A DNA stretch of 64,000 bases. Origin: Agromyces sp. CF514. GTDB lineage: Bacteria > Actinomycetota > Actinomycetes > Actinomycetales > Microbacteriaceae. A model generated the notes under the pieces. It had not been told where the DNA came from, ran no database searches, and worked only from the letters and a program-made list of their open reading frames with translations. The position numbers and the translations under genes were made by a program. This document shows, in pieces, positions 33,723 to 41,942 of the stretch; position 1 is the stretch's first letter, and every line of letters starts with the position of its first letter. The stretch covers positions 1,178,001 through 1,242,000 of the forward strand of contig NZ_FOZD01000001.1 in NCBI RefSeq assembly GCF_900113185.1, given 5' to 3'.

Positions 33723-34760
33723 TCAGCGGCGCGGCGCGGCGGTGCTCTGCCGGACCACGAGTTCGACGTCGACGAGCGAATTACCGCGGCGTTCGCCTGC
33801 CTCGACCTCGTGCAGCAGGGCCTCCACCGATCGGCGGCCGACCTCGCCGAAGTACTGGTGCACGGTCGTCAGCGGCGGCCAGAAGCTGCTCGACTCGGAC
33901 ATGTCGTCGAAGCCGACGACGCTCACGTCGCCCGGCACGGCGCGGCCCGTCTCGTGCATGGCGCGCAGCACGCCGAGCGCCATCTGGTCGTTGGCGGCGA
34001 ACACGGCGGTCACGGCCGGGTTCGCGGCGAGCTCGAGCCCGAACTCGTAGCCGGCCTCGGTCGACCAGTCGCCGACGAGCACGGGCGGTGCGGATGCCCC
34101 GTGCTCGGCGAGCGTCGCCGCCCAGGCGTCGCGTCGGCGCGTGGCCGAGTACGACCGCTCGGGGCCGGCGAGATGCCAGACGGTCTCGTGGCCGAGGTCG
34201 AGCAGGTGCTGCACGGCGAGGCGCGCGCCGTGCGCCTGGTCGGTGTCGACGCCGGGGAAGCGCTCGTCGCCCGAGGCGTCGATGATCACGACGGGCAGGC
34301 CGTCGGGCAGCTCGACGTCGGACTCGTCGAGCAGGTGCGCCTCGACCACGAGGATGACCCCGTCGACAGCGGCGTCGGCGAGCCGGTCGAAGGCGACCGA
34401 GAGCTCGCCCTTCGTGGGGTGCGGCACGGGGATGAGCGTGAGCGAGTAGCCCGCGTCGCTCGCGGCGGTGGTGATGGCGTCGAGGGTGCGCATGTTGCCG
34501 AAGCTCGAGAGGGTGAACATGATGACGCCGATGCTGCGGAAGCGGCCCGTGCGCAGGGCCCTGGCGGCGCTGTTCGGGCGGTAGCCGAGCTTGGCCATCG
34601 CGGCGAGCACGCGGTCGCGCGTCGCGGCGTCGACGTTGTCGCGGCCGTTCGACACACGTGACACGGTCTGGCCGGACACGTTGGCCTCGCGCGCGACGTC
34701 GGCCATCGACGGCGCACGGCGGCGGCCGGGGGCGGTGCCCGGGCCTGTGGTCGTCGTCAT
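33723..34760 (-). CDS. LacI-family transcriptional repressor
   Basis: 345 residues. N-terminal LacI helix-turn-helix (SMADVAREANVSGQTVSRV and DAATRDRVLAAMAKLGYRPN), then the periplasmic-binding-like sugar domain with VDGVILVV, AAVFAANDQMALGV and VVGFDDM. It is divergent from the ABC-transporter operon. Two matching palindromes in the 112-bp gap make it the likely sugar-responsive repressor of the transporter and GH35 gene. The inducer is probably a galactoside. Confidence 0.92.
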   Translation of the reverse strand: MTTTTGPGTAPGRRRAPSMADVAREANVSGQTVSRVSNGRDNVDAATRDRVLAAMAKLGYRPNSAARALRTGRFRSIGVIMFTLSSFGNMRTLDAITTAASDAGYSLTLIPVPHPTKGELSVAFDRLADAAVDGVILVVEAHLLDESDVELPDGLPVVIIDASGDERFPGVDTDQAHGARLAVQHLLDLGHETVWHLAGPERSYSATRRRDAWAATLAEHGASAPPVLVGDWSTEAGYEFGLELAANPAVTAVFAANDQMALGVLRAMHETGRAVPGDVSVVGFDDMSESSSFWPPLTTVHQYFGEVGRRSVEALLHEVEAGERRGNSLVDVELVVRQSTAAPRR

Positions 34761-34799
34761 GGGGTGCTCCCTCGCTGCGCCTTTGCAGAAGACTGGCGC

Positions 34800-34815
34800 A
34801 TGTTCACGTCAACAT
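34800..34815. promoter_or_regulatory. LacI-type operator 1 (ATGTTCACGTCAACAT)
   Basis: LacI-family half-sites ATGTT/AACAT around a central CG. It is one of two in the gap, their centres 35 bp apart. The stretch between them contains a TACGGT that may serve as a -10. Confidence 0.75.
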
Positions 34816-34834
34816 GCTACGGTGTCGACACGAG

Positions 34835-34850
34835 ATGTTGACGTAAACAT
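34835..34850. promoter_or_regulatory. LacI-type operator 2 (ATGTTGACGTAAACAT)
   Basis: Same ATGTT/AACAT half-sites with central CG, 22 bp before the permease start. Pairing with operator 1 may allow two dimers to bind side by side or a small DNA loop. Confidence 0.75.
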
Positions 34851-34872
34851 CCCGGCGATCAGAAAGAATCCG

Positions 34873-35817
34873 ATGACAACGACGTCCGTACCCGCGGCGA
34901 CACGGTCGACCGCGGCACCCGCAGCACCGCCGCCCCGCCGGCGAACCCGCGCCCGCAGCGAATGGAAGGGCCTCGCGTTCGTCGCCCCGTTCCTCGTCGT
35001 GTTCCTGCTCGTCTTCATCGCGCCGGTCGCCTACTCGATCCATCTCAGCCTCTACCGCGAGCAGCTCGTGGGCGGCAACGCGTTCGTCGGCTTCGAGAAC
35101 TACCTCGCGCTCTTCGGCGACCCGCAGTTCTGGGAGGGCTTCGGCCGCGTCACCCTGTTCCTGCTCATCCAGGTGCCGGTCATGCTCGGCCTCGCGCTCG
35201 TCGCGGCCCTCGCGATCGACAGCGCCCGCCTGCACGCATCCGGCTTCTTCCGCATCGTGATCTTCCTGCCCTACGCCGTGCCCGCCGTCGTGGCGGTGCT
35301 CATGTGGGGCTTCATCTACGGCGACAACTTCGGCCTCGCCGCGAACCTCAACGACTGGCTCGGCTCGACGATCGTCACGCCGTTCGCCCGCGAGTGGATC
35401 CTCGTCTCGATCGGCAACATCGTGACCTGGGAGTTCGTCGGCTACAACATGCTCATCTTCTACTCGGCGCTCAAGGTCATCCCGACCGACCTCTACGAGG
35501 CCGCCGAGCTCGACGGGGCCGGCCCGATGCGCGTCGTCACGGGCATCAAGCTCCCGGCACTGCGCGGAGCGATCGTGATCGCGACGATCTTCTCGATCAT
35601 CGGCAGCTTCCAGCTCTTCAACGAGCCGAACATCCTGCGCACGCTCGCGCCGAACATCATCACGACCTACTTCACGCCGAACATGTACGCCTACAACCTC
35701 TCGTTCAACGGCCAGCAGTACAACGCCTCGGCCACGGTCGCGATCGTCATGGGCGTGTTCACCGCCGTGATCGCCTACGTCGTGCAGCTGCGCGGCTCGC
35801 GGAAGGAAGAGCGATGA
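34873..35817 (+). CDS. Sugar ABC transporter permease (MalF/UgpA type)
   Basis: 314 residues. A basic, proline-rich N-terminus is followed by about six membrane segments (FVAPFLVVFLLVFIAPVAYSI onwards). The cytoplasmic EAA loop that contacts the ATPase is EAAELDGAGPMRVVTGIKLP. AGAAAGAA is a modest ribosome site before ATG 34873. The stop overlaps the second permease (ATGA). No ATPase gene is in the cluster, so a shared MsiK-type ATPase elsewhere is likely. Confidence 0.92.
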   Translation: MTTTSVPAATRSTAAPAAPPPRRRTRARSEWKGLAFVAPFLVVFLLVFIAPVAYSIHLSLYREQLVGGNAFVGFENYLALFGDPQFWEGFGRVTLFLLIQVPVMLGLALVAALAIDSARLHASGFFRIVIFLPYAVPAVVAVLMWGFIYGDNFGLAANLNDWLGSTIVTPFAREWILVSIGNIVTWEFVGYNMLIFYSALKVIPTDLYEAAELDGAGPMRVVTGIKLPALRGAIVIATIFSIIGSFQLFNEPNILRTLAPNIITTYFTPNMYAYNLSFNGQQYNASATVAIVMGVFTAVIAYVVQLRGSRKEER

Positions 35818-36761
35818 GCACCATGACCGAGGTCATGACCACGACGGATGCCGCGGCCGGCCGTTCCTCCGGAGCCCGCCGCCGGCGCGCCTACCGCCCG
35901 AAGTACTCGTCGCCGCTCCGCCCGCGCAAGTCGGTCGCGTTCACGCTGCTCATGGGCATCTTCGTCGTCTACAGCCTCGTGCCGCTCATCTGGCTCGTGA
36001 TCAACGCCACGAAGACGCAAGGCGACCTGTTCTCGAGCTTCGGACTCTGGTTCGGCGACGACTTCGTGCTGTTCCAGAACATCTGGGAGACGTTGACGTA
36101 CAACGACGGCATCTTCGTGCGCTGGCTCGGGAACACGCTGCTCTACGTCGTGGTCGGCGCGGGCGGGGCGACCCTGCTCGCGACGCTCGCCGGGTACGGG
36201 CTCGCGAAGTTCCGCTTCACGGGGCGCAAGGCCGTGTTCGCCGTCGTGCTCGGCGCGATCGCCGTGCCCGGCACCGCGCTTGCGGTGCCGACGTTCCTCA
36301 TGTTCAGCCAGCTCGGCCTCACGAACACGCCGTGGGCGATCATCATCCCGTCGCTCATCAGCCCCTTCGGCCTCTACCTGATCTGGGTGTACGCGGTCGA
36401 CTCGGTGCCCACCGAACTGCTCGAGGCGGCCCGCATGGACGGCGCGGGGGAGTTCCGCACGTTCTTCACGATCTCGATCCGCCTGCTCGCGCCCGGCATC
36501 GTCACGGTGCTGCTGTTCACCGTCGTCGCGACGTGGAACAACTACTTCCTGCCGCTGATCATGCTGAGCGACCCGACCTGGTACCCCCTCACGGTCGGCC
36601 TCAACCAGTGGAGCGCGCAGGCCTCGGGCGTCGCCGCGCAGCCCATCTACAACCTGGTGATCACGGGCTCGCTGCTCACGATCGTCCCCATCGTCGTCGC
36701 GTTCCTCGGCCTGCAGCGGTTCTGGCAGTCGGGGCTCAGCGCCGGAAGCGTCAAGCAGTGA
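35814..36761 (+). CDS. Sugar ABC transporter permease (MalG/UgpE type)
   Basis: 315 residues. An N-terminal cytoplasmic leader is rich in arginine and includes TDAAAG coded by a palindrome half-site. About six membrane helices follow, with the EAA loop LLEAARMDGAGEFRTFFTI and the MalG-type C-terminus (LQRFWQSGLSAGSVKQ). Coupled to the first permease by an ATGA overlap. Partner of the first permease in one heterodimeric importer. Confidence 0.92.
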   Translation: MSTMTEVMTTTDAAAGRSSGARRRRAYRPKYSSPLRPRKSVAFTLLMGIFVVYSLVPLIWLVINATKTQGDLFSSFGLWFGDDFVLFQNIWETLTYNDGIFVRWLGNTLLYVVVGAGGATLLATLAGYGLAKFRFTGRKAVFAVVLGAIAVPGTALAVPTFLMFSQLGLTNTPWAIIIPSLISPFGLYLIWVYAVDSVPTELLEAARMDGAGEFRTFFTISIRLLAPGIVTVLLFTVVATWNNYFLPLIMLSDPTWYPLTVGLNQWSAQASGVAAQPIYNLVITGSLLTIVPIVVAFLGLQRFWQSGLSAGSVKQ

Positions 36762-36867
36762 CCGAGCGGCACTGCACGACGGGCTCCACCGCACCATCCG
36801 CTCGTCGGAGCGTCCTGCCCCGAGCCGTACAGCACATCACGAACACAACGAAGTGAAGGGAACCACC

Positions 36868-38214
36868 ATGCGCATCTCTCGTTCCACGGTCAGGCGCGGC
36901 CTCTCGGTCGTCGCGGCCGCAGCGCTCATCGGCACGCTCGCCGCGTGCTCCTCGGGCGACGGCGGCAGCGGCTCCGACGCCGGCGGCTCGGCCTCCGACC
37001 TCGACGCGGCCCTCGAGGCCGGCGGAAAGCTCACCTACTGGAGCTGGACCCCCAGCGCCGAGGCCCAGGTCGCCGCGTTCGAGAAGGCCTACCCGAAGGT
37101 CGACGTCGAACTCGTCAACGCGGGCACGAACACCGAGGAGTACACCAAGCTCCAGAACGCGATCAAGGCCGGCTCCGGCGCACCCGACGTCGTGCAGATC
37201 GAGTACTACGCCATTCCGCAGTTCGCCCTCTCGGACTCGCTCGTCGACCTGAGCCAGTACGGGCTCGACAGCCTCGAGGACCAGTTCAGCGCCTCGACCT
37301 GGGGCGCCGTGAACGTCGGCGACCAGCTCGTCGGCCTGCCGCAGGACTCGGGCCCCATGGCCCTGTTCTACAACAAGAAGGTCTTCGACGAGTTCGGCAT
37401 CGCCGTGCCGACCACGTGGGACGAGTACGTGCAGGCGGCGAAGGACCTGCACGCCGCAGACCCGACGAAGTACATCACCGCCGACACCGGCGACTCGGGC
37501 TTCACGACGAGCATGATCTGGCAGGCCGGCGGCCGCCCGTTCTCGGCCGACGGCACGGACGTGACCATCGACCTCGCCGACGAGGGCACCCAGAAGTGGA
37601 CCGGCGTCTGGAACCAGCTCATCGAGGGCGGCCTGCTCTCGGACACCCCCGGCTGGAGCGACGAGTGGTACAAGGGCCTCGGCGACGGCTCGATCGCCTC
37701 GCTCGTGATCGGCGCCTGGATGCCGGGCGTGCTCGAGTCGAGCGTGCCCGACGCGGCCGGCGACTGGGCGGTCGCCCCGATGCCGACCTATGACGGAACC
37801 CCCGTCGCCGCCGAGAACGGCGGCGGCGGCCAGTCGGTCACCAAGCAGTCCGAGAACCCGGCGCTCGCCGCGGCGTTCCTGCGCTGGCTGAACTCCGACC
37901 CGGCTTCGATCGACGTGTTCCTGCAGTCGGGCGGGTTCCCGTCGACCACGGCCGAGCTGAGCGACCCCGACTTCCTCGCCTACGAGTCGGACTACTTCGG
38001 CGGCCAGAAGATCAACGAGGTGCTCACGCAGGCCTCGAAGGACGTCTCGACCGGCTGGCAGTACCTGCCCTACCAGGTCTACGCGAACAGCATCTTCGGC
38101 GACACCGTCGGCCAGGCGTACGCCAACGGCTCCGACCTGGACGACGCCCTCGCGAACTGGCAGGACCAGCTCGTGTCGTACGGCAACGACCAGGGCTTCA
38201 GCGTCAACGAGTAG
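36868..38214 (+). CDS. Sugar ABC transporter substrate-binding lipoprotein
   Basis: 448 residues from ATG 36868 after GAAGGGA. A lipoprotein signal peptide ends in the lipobox LAAC with C27, so the protein is anchored outside the membrane. A serine/glycine/aspartate-rich linker follows. The binding fold is seen in KLTYWSWTPSAEAQVAAFEK, YNKKVFDEFGIAVPTTWDEY, DTGDSGFTTSMIW and the GGGGQSV loop. It follows the permeases instead of preceding them. The ligand is probably a beta-galactoside or related oligosaccharide, by context with GH35. Confidence 0.92.
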   Translation: MRISRSTVRRGLSVVAAAALIGTLAACSSGDGGSGSDAGGSASDLDAALEAGGKLTYWSWTPSAEAQVAAFEKAYPKVDVELVNAGTNTEEYTKLQNAIKAGSGAPDVVQIEYYAIPQFALSDSLVDLSQYGLDSLEDQFSASTWGAVNVGDQLVGLPQDSGPMALFYNKKVFDEFGIAVPTTWDEYVQAAKDLHAADPTKYITADTGDSGFTTSMIWQAGGRPFSADGTDVTIDLADEGTQKWTGVWNQLIEGGLLSDTPGWSDEWYKGLGDGSIASLVIGAWMPGVLESSVPDAAGDWAVAPMPTYDGTPVAAENGGGGQSVTKQSENPALAAAFLRWLNSDPASIDVFLQSGGFPSTTAELSDPDFLAYESDYFGGQKINEVLTQASKDVSTGWQYLPYQVYANSIFGDTVGQAYANGSDLDDALANWQDQLVSYGNDQGFSVNE

Positions 38215-38220
38215 CACCCT

Positions 38221-38258
38221 CGGCGGGGTCGGTCGGCGTTCGTCGGCCGGCCCCGCCG
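38221..38258 (+). terminator. 17-bp hairpin after the binding-protein gene
   Basis: Left arm 38221-38237 pairs along its whole length with 38242-38258 (three G-U pairs) around a GTTC tetraloop, six bases after the stop. No U-tract. Likely a processing or attenuation hairpin that lowers GH35 expression relative to the binding protein, or a terminator. Confidence 0.7.
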
Positions 38259-38331
38259 CGCACCACCCGCACCACCGCACGACCACACCACCGCCGCCGG
38301 CCCAGCCGGTCGATCCCAGAACGGATGCCCC

Positions 38332-40125
38332 GTGACCGCCCAGCCTCCCCAGAGCCGCTTCGCGATCGGCGAGACCGACTTCGAACTCGACGGAGCCCCG
38401 TTCCGCGTGCTCTCGGGTGCGCTCCACTACTTCCGCGTGCACCCCGACCTGTGGGCCGATCGCATCCGCAAGGCGCGGCTCATGGGCCTGAACACGATCG
38501 AGACCTACGTCGCCTGGAACCGGCACGCCCCGCACCCGGGCGAGTGGGACGCCTCGGGCGGACTCGACCTCGGCCGGTTCCTCGATCTCGTCGCCGCCGA
38601 GGGCATGCACGCGATCGTGCGCCCCGGTCCGTACATCTGCGCCGAGTGGGACAACGGCGGCCTGCCCGCGTGGCTGTTCCGCGACCGCGAGGTCGGCATC
38701 CGCCGCTCGGAGCCGCGCTACCTCGAGGCCGTGACCGAGTACCTGCGGAACGTCTACGAGATCGTCGTGCCGCGTCAGGTCGACACTGGCGGCTCGGTGG
38801 TGCTCGTGCAGATCGAGAACGAGTACGGCGCCTACGGATCCGACAAGCGCTACCTCGAGCACCTCGTCGACGTCACGCGCGCGGCCGGCATCACCGTGCC
38901 GCTCACGACCATCGACCAACCGACGCCGCAGATGCTCGCCGACGGCAGCCTGCCCGGACTGCACCTCACGGGCTCGTTCGGCTCGCGCACGCTCGAGCGC
39001 CTCGAGACGCTCCGCGAGTTCCAGTCGACCGGCCCGCTCGTCTGCATGGAGTTCTGGTGCGGCTGGTTCGACGACTGGGGCTCGCACCACCACACGACGG
39101 ATGCCGCGGCATCCGCCCACGAACTGGACCTGCTGCTCGCCGCCGGGGGGTCGGTGAACATCTACATGTTCCACGGAGGCACGAACTTCGGGCTCACGAA
39201 CGGCGCGAACGACAAGGGACGTTACGCGCCGATCACGACGAGCTACGACTACGACGCCCCGCTCGACGAGGCCGGGCACCCGACCGAGAAGTTCTGGGCG
39301 TTCCGCGAGGTGATCTCGCGGTACGCGCCGGTGCCCGACGAGGTTCCGGATGCCGCGGCTCCGGCGCCCGTGCTCGAGGCACCGCTCGCCGTGGGGCCGT
39401 CGCTGCTGTCGGCGGCCGAGGCGGGCGAGCTCGGCGTCGACGAGCGGCACGATCGCGTGCCGACGTTCGATGCGCTCGAGCACTATCGAGGACTCGCCCT
39501 GTTCGCGACCGCGCTCGAGGGATCGCCCGACGCTCCCGGCGTCCTCACCGTCGGTGAAGAGGTGCGCGACCGCGCCTGGGTGCTGCTCGACGGCGTGCCC
39601 GTCGGCGTGATGTCGCGCGACGCGCACGAGCGCTCGATCGTGCTGCCTCGCACGCACGGCGAGCTCGCGATCCTCGTTGAGGACCAGGGACGCGTCGACT
39701 ACGGCACGCGCCTCGGCGAGCACAAGGGCCTCATCGGCGGAGTCGAGCTCGACGGCGTCGAGCTCACGGGCTGGCGCGTCCGGCCGATCGACCTCGAGCG
39801 CGTGCCCGCCGTCGTCGGCGAGCGTGCAGCAGTCGCGCACGATTCCGTGCCCGTCGCGGGCCCCGCGTTCGCGCACGCAACGCTCGAACTCGCCGCGCCC
39901 GCCGACCTGTTCCTCGACACGCTGCACTGGGGCAAGGGCCTCGTGTGGGTCAACGGGTTCCTGCTCGGGCGGTACTGGCGTCGCGGCCCGCAGCGCACGC
40001 TCATCGTGCCGGCGCCCGTGACGCGAGCCGGGGCGAACGAGGTCGTCGTGCTCGAGTTCGAGGGCTTCGCCGACCCGGTGGTGCGCACGCTCGCCGCGGC
40101 CGACCTCGGCCACACCGAGATCTGA
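38332..40125 (+). CDS. Beta-galactosidase, glycoside hydrolase family 35
   Basis: 597 residues from GTG 38332. The GH35 core begins VLSGALHYFRVHPDLW, then GLNTIETYVAWNRHAP and RPGPYICAEWDNGG. The acid/base is E164 in QIENEYG and the nucleophile E240 in CMEFWCGWFDDWG. Further on are FHGGTNFG and the C-terminal beta-sandwich (LHWGKGLVWVNGFLLGRYW). No signal peptide, so it acts inside on imported galactosides. A TDAAAS segment (residues 256-261) comes from the palindrome at 39099-39114, and two half-sites lie further on. Belongs to the LacI-controlled transporter cluster. Confidence 0.95.
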   Translation: MTAQPPQSRFAIGETDFELDGAPFRVLSGALHYFRVHPDLWADRIRKARLMGLNTIETYVAWNRHAPHPGEWDASGGLDLGRFLDLVAAEGMHAIVRPGPYICAEWDNGGLPAWLFRDREVGIRRSEPRYLEAVTEYLRNVYEIVVPRQVDTGGSVVLVQIENEYGAYGSDKRYLEHLVDVTRAAGITVPLTTIDQPTPQMLADGSLPGLHLTGSFGSRTLERLETLREFQSTGPLVCMEFWCGWFDDWGSHHHTTDAAASAHELDLLLAAGGSVNIYMFHGGTNFGLTNGANDKGRYAPITTSYDYDAPLDEAGHPTEKFWAFREVISRYAPVPDEVPDAAAPAPVLEAPLAVGPSLLSAAEAGELGVDERHDRVPTFDALEHYRGLALFATALEGSPDAPGVLTVGEEVRDRAWVLLDGVPVGVMSRDAHERSIVLPRTHGELAILVEDQGRVDYGTRLGEHKGLIGGVELDGVELTGWRVRPIDLERVPAVVGERAAVAHDSVPVAGPAFAHATLELAAPADLFLDTLHWGKGLVWVNGFLLGRYWRRGPQRTLIVPAPVTRAGANEVVVLEFEGFADPVVRTLAAADLGHTEI

Positions 40126-40184
40126 CCGAGCGCGACGCATGCGCCGGGCGGAATGCACGCGGCGCCCACCCGGTTGTGCCTGTC

Positions 40185-40583
40185 ATGACCAACGAACTCG
40201 ACGATCACGCCACCCGCATCCTCGCTGCGCCCGTCTTCGGACACCTCGCGACGGTGCGACCCGGCGGCGGCGTGCAGGTGAACCCGATGTGGTTCGAGCA
40301 CGACGCCGAATCCGGCACCATCCGCTTCACGCACACGACGAAGCGTGCGAAGTTCCGCAACCTGCAGGCCGACCCGAACATGACGCTCGAGGCGCTCGAC
40401 CCCGAGAACCCGCACCGCTACGTCGAGGTCCGCGGACGGCTCGCCGAGGTGATTCCCGACCCCGAGGGCGCGTTCTACGTGCGCCTCGGGCAGCGCTACG
40501 GCGACCCGCACGCCCAGGCGCCGGCCGACAGTGCCGACCGGGTGATTCTCGTCATGGACATCGAGAAGGTCAACGGGCGCTGA
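40185..40583 (+). CDS. PPOX-class F420-dependent (pyridoxamine-oxidase-like) protein
   Basis: 132 residues. The split beta-barrel flavin fold is suggested by FGHLATVRPGGGVQVNPMWFEHD, FTHTTKRAKFRNLQADPNMTL and YVEVRGRLAEV, the pattern of the actinobacterial F420-binding PPOX family. Small size is normal. It probably reduces an unsaturated or nitro compound with F420H2, or protects against it. Stand-alone between the GH35 gene and a LysE exporter. Confidence 0.88.
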   Translation: MTNELDDHATRILAAPVFGHLATVRPGGGVQVNPMWFEHDAESGTIRFTHTTKRAKFRNLQADPNMTLEALDPENPHRYVEVRGRLAEVIPDPEGAFYVRLGQRYGDPHAQAPADSADRVILVMDIEKVNGR

Positions 40584-40655
40584 CCCGGGCGCGCAGGCCC
40601 GCGCTGGCGGGTGTCGGCGCGAGGGTGCAGGATGGGCCAGACCGAAGGGGGCCCG

Positions 40656-41270
40656 GTGACCATCGCATTCCTGCTCACGACGCTCGTGGTCGTGGCGACG
40701 CCCGGCACGGGAGCCGTCTACACGATCGGCGCCGGACTGTCGCGCGGCCGGCGCGCCAGCCTGATCGCCGCGTTCGGGTGCACGGTCGGGGTGCTGCCGC
40801 ACATGATCGCCGCGATCACGGGGCTCGCGGCGCTGCTGCACGCTAGCGCCGTGGCGTTCGAGATCGTGCGCTGGCTGGGCGTCGCGTACCTGCTGTTCCT
40901 CGCCTGGCAGTCGATCCGCGATCGCTCGACGATCGCCGTCGACACCGAGCGGACCCCCGTCTCGTTCTGGCGGGTCACGGGCACGGCAGTGCTCATCAAC
41001 CTGCTGAACCCGAAGCTCACGATCTTCTTCTTCGCGTTCCTGCCGCAGTTCGTGCCGGCCACGGCTCCCGACGCGACGCTCCAGATGGTGCTGCTGAGCT
41101 CGGTGTTCATGGCGGTCACCTTCGTCGTCTTCGCGATCTACGGCGTCTTCGCCGCGACCATGCGCAGCCAGGTGATCGGCCGCCCGCGCGTCGTGGCCTG
41201 GATGCGGCGCACGTTCGCCGCGACCTACGTGCTGCTCGCCGGTCGTCTGGCGCTCGAAGCGCGCACCTGA
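40656..41270 (+). CDS. LysE-family amino-acid/metabolite exporter
   Basis: 204 residues from GTG 40656, five bases after the strong site GAAGGGGG; an ATG 24 bases upstream is a weaker choice. Five to six hydrophobic segments begin TIAFLLTTLVVVATPGTGAV. The conserved PGTGAVYTIGAGLSRGRR near the start and the N-P-K (LLNPKLTIFFFAFLPQFV) are the RhtB/LysE signature. Exports a small metabolite or amino acid. A palindrome hairpin follows its stop. Confidence 0.88.
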   Translation: MTIAFLLTTLVVVATPGTGAVYTIGAGLSRGRRASLIAAFGCTVGVLPHMIAAITGLAALLHASAVAFEIVRWLGVAYLLFLAWQSIRDRSTIAVDTERTPVSFWRVTGTAVLINLLNPKLTIFFFAFLPQFVPATAPDATLQMVLLSSVFMAVTFVVFAIYGVFAATMRSQVIGRPRVVAWMRRTFAATYVLLAGRLALEART

Positions 41271-41332
41271 GGCACGCACCCGTGCTGCGCGACGGGGCGG
41301 CGGCGCGAGGAGCTGAGCGATCGAGGCGGTGA

Positions 41333-41364
41333 CGGATGCCGCGGGCGGCCGCCCGCGGCATCCG
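41333..41364. terminator. 32-bp perfect palindrome between convergent genes
   Basis: A self-complementary 32-mer (arms CGGATGCCGCGGGCGG and its complement) without a loop, between the LysE gene (plus) and the VOC gene (minus), directly abutting the VOC stop codon. Built from the window-wide half-site. Confidence 0.8.
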
Positions 41365-41365
41365 C

Positions 41366-41833
41366 TCACGCGTTCTCGAGCTCGGCGATGACGACCTTCT
41401 TCTGGCGCATCATCACCTGGATCTGCTCGGGCCGCTTCGTGAGCTCGCCCATGTTCGCCGGGATGACCTGCCAGCTGATGCCGAAGCGGTCCTTGCACCA
41501 CCCGCACTGCTCCGACTCGGGCACGTGCGAGAGCGCCGCCCAGTAGTGGTCGATCTCGGCCTGGTCGGCGCACGAGACCACGAACGAGATCGCCTCGTCG
41601 AACATGAACAGCGGGCCGCCGTCGAGGCAGGCGAAGTCGACGCCGTTGAGCGTGAACTGGCCGTTCAGCACCTTGTCGGTCATGCCCTCGAAGTGCTCGT
41701 CGAGGGATTCGTCGGGGTAGGGTTCGATCGAGCGGATGCGCGAGTTCGGGAACACCGTGACGTAGTACTCCATGGCTTCGCGGGCCTGGCTGTCGAACCA
41801 CAGGCACGGCTGGATGGGCGAGACCTCGGCCAT
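41366..41833 (-). CDS. VOC-family protein (PhnB/3-demethylubiquinone-methyltransferase-like fold)
   Basis: 155 residues from ATG 41833. IQPCLWFDSQAREAMEYYVTVFPNS is the N-terminal beta-alpha-beta, followed by FACLDGGPLFMFDEAISFVV, then CGWCKDRFGISWQVIP and the C-terminal MMRQKKVVIAELENA. This is the PhnB-like VOC group. A C-x2-C pair (QCGWCKD) may have redox or metal significance. Function unknown; often linked to detoxification. Confidence 0.85.
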   Translation of the reverse strand: MAEVSPIQPCLWFDSQAREAMEYYVTVFPNSRIRSIEPYPDESLDEHFEGMTDKVLNGQFTLNGVDFACLDGGPLFMFDEAISFVVSCADQAEIDHYWAALSHVPESEQCGWCKDRFGISWQVIPANMGELTKRPEQIQVMMRQKKVVIAELENA

Positions 41834-41930
41834 CGTGACCCCCTCGGCGCGCCGGGCACGTTCGGCCGGATCGCGTCGCGGCTCACGCTACGCCCGAGCG
41901 GCGCGGATGTCACCGGCGGGCGCCGGGCTG

Positions 41931-41936
41931 GACAAT
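41931..41936 (+). promoter_or_regulatory. -10 element (GACAAT) of a leaderless gene
   Basis: GACAAT is followed by six Gs and ATG 41943. The G-run could also act as a weak Shine-Dalgarno, so leaderless status is only probable. Confidence 0.45.
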
Positions 41937-41942
41937 GGGGGG

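Noticed and set aside
36751..40158. Very long minus-strand open reading frame (over 1,100 codons) opposite the binding-protein and GH35 genes
   Set aside because: Composition is R/V/E/H-rich with no domain, as expected for the antisense frame of GC-rich genes; the plus-strand proteins have clear motifs.
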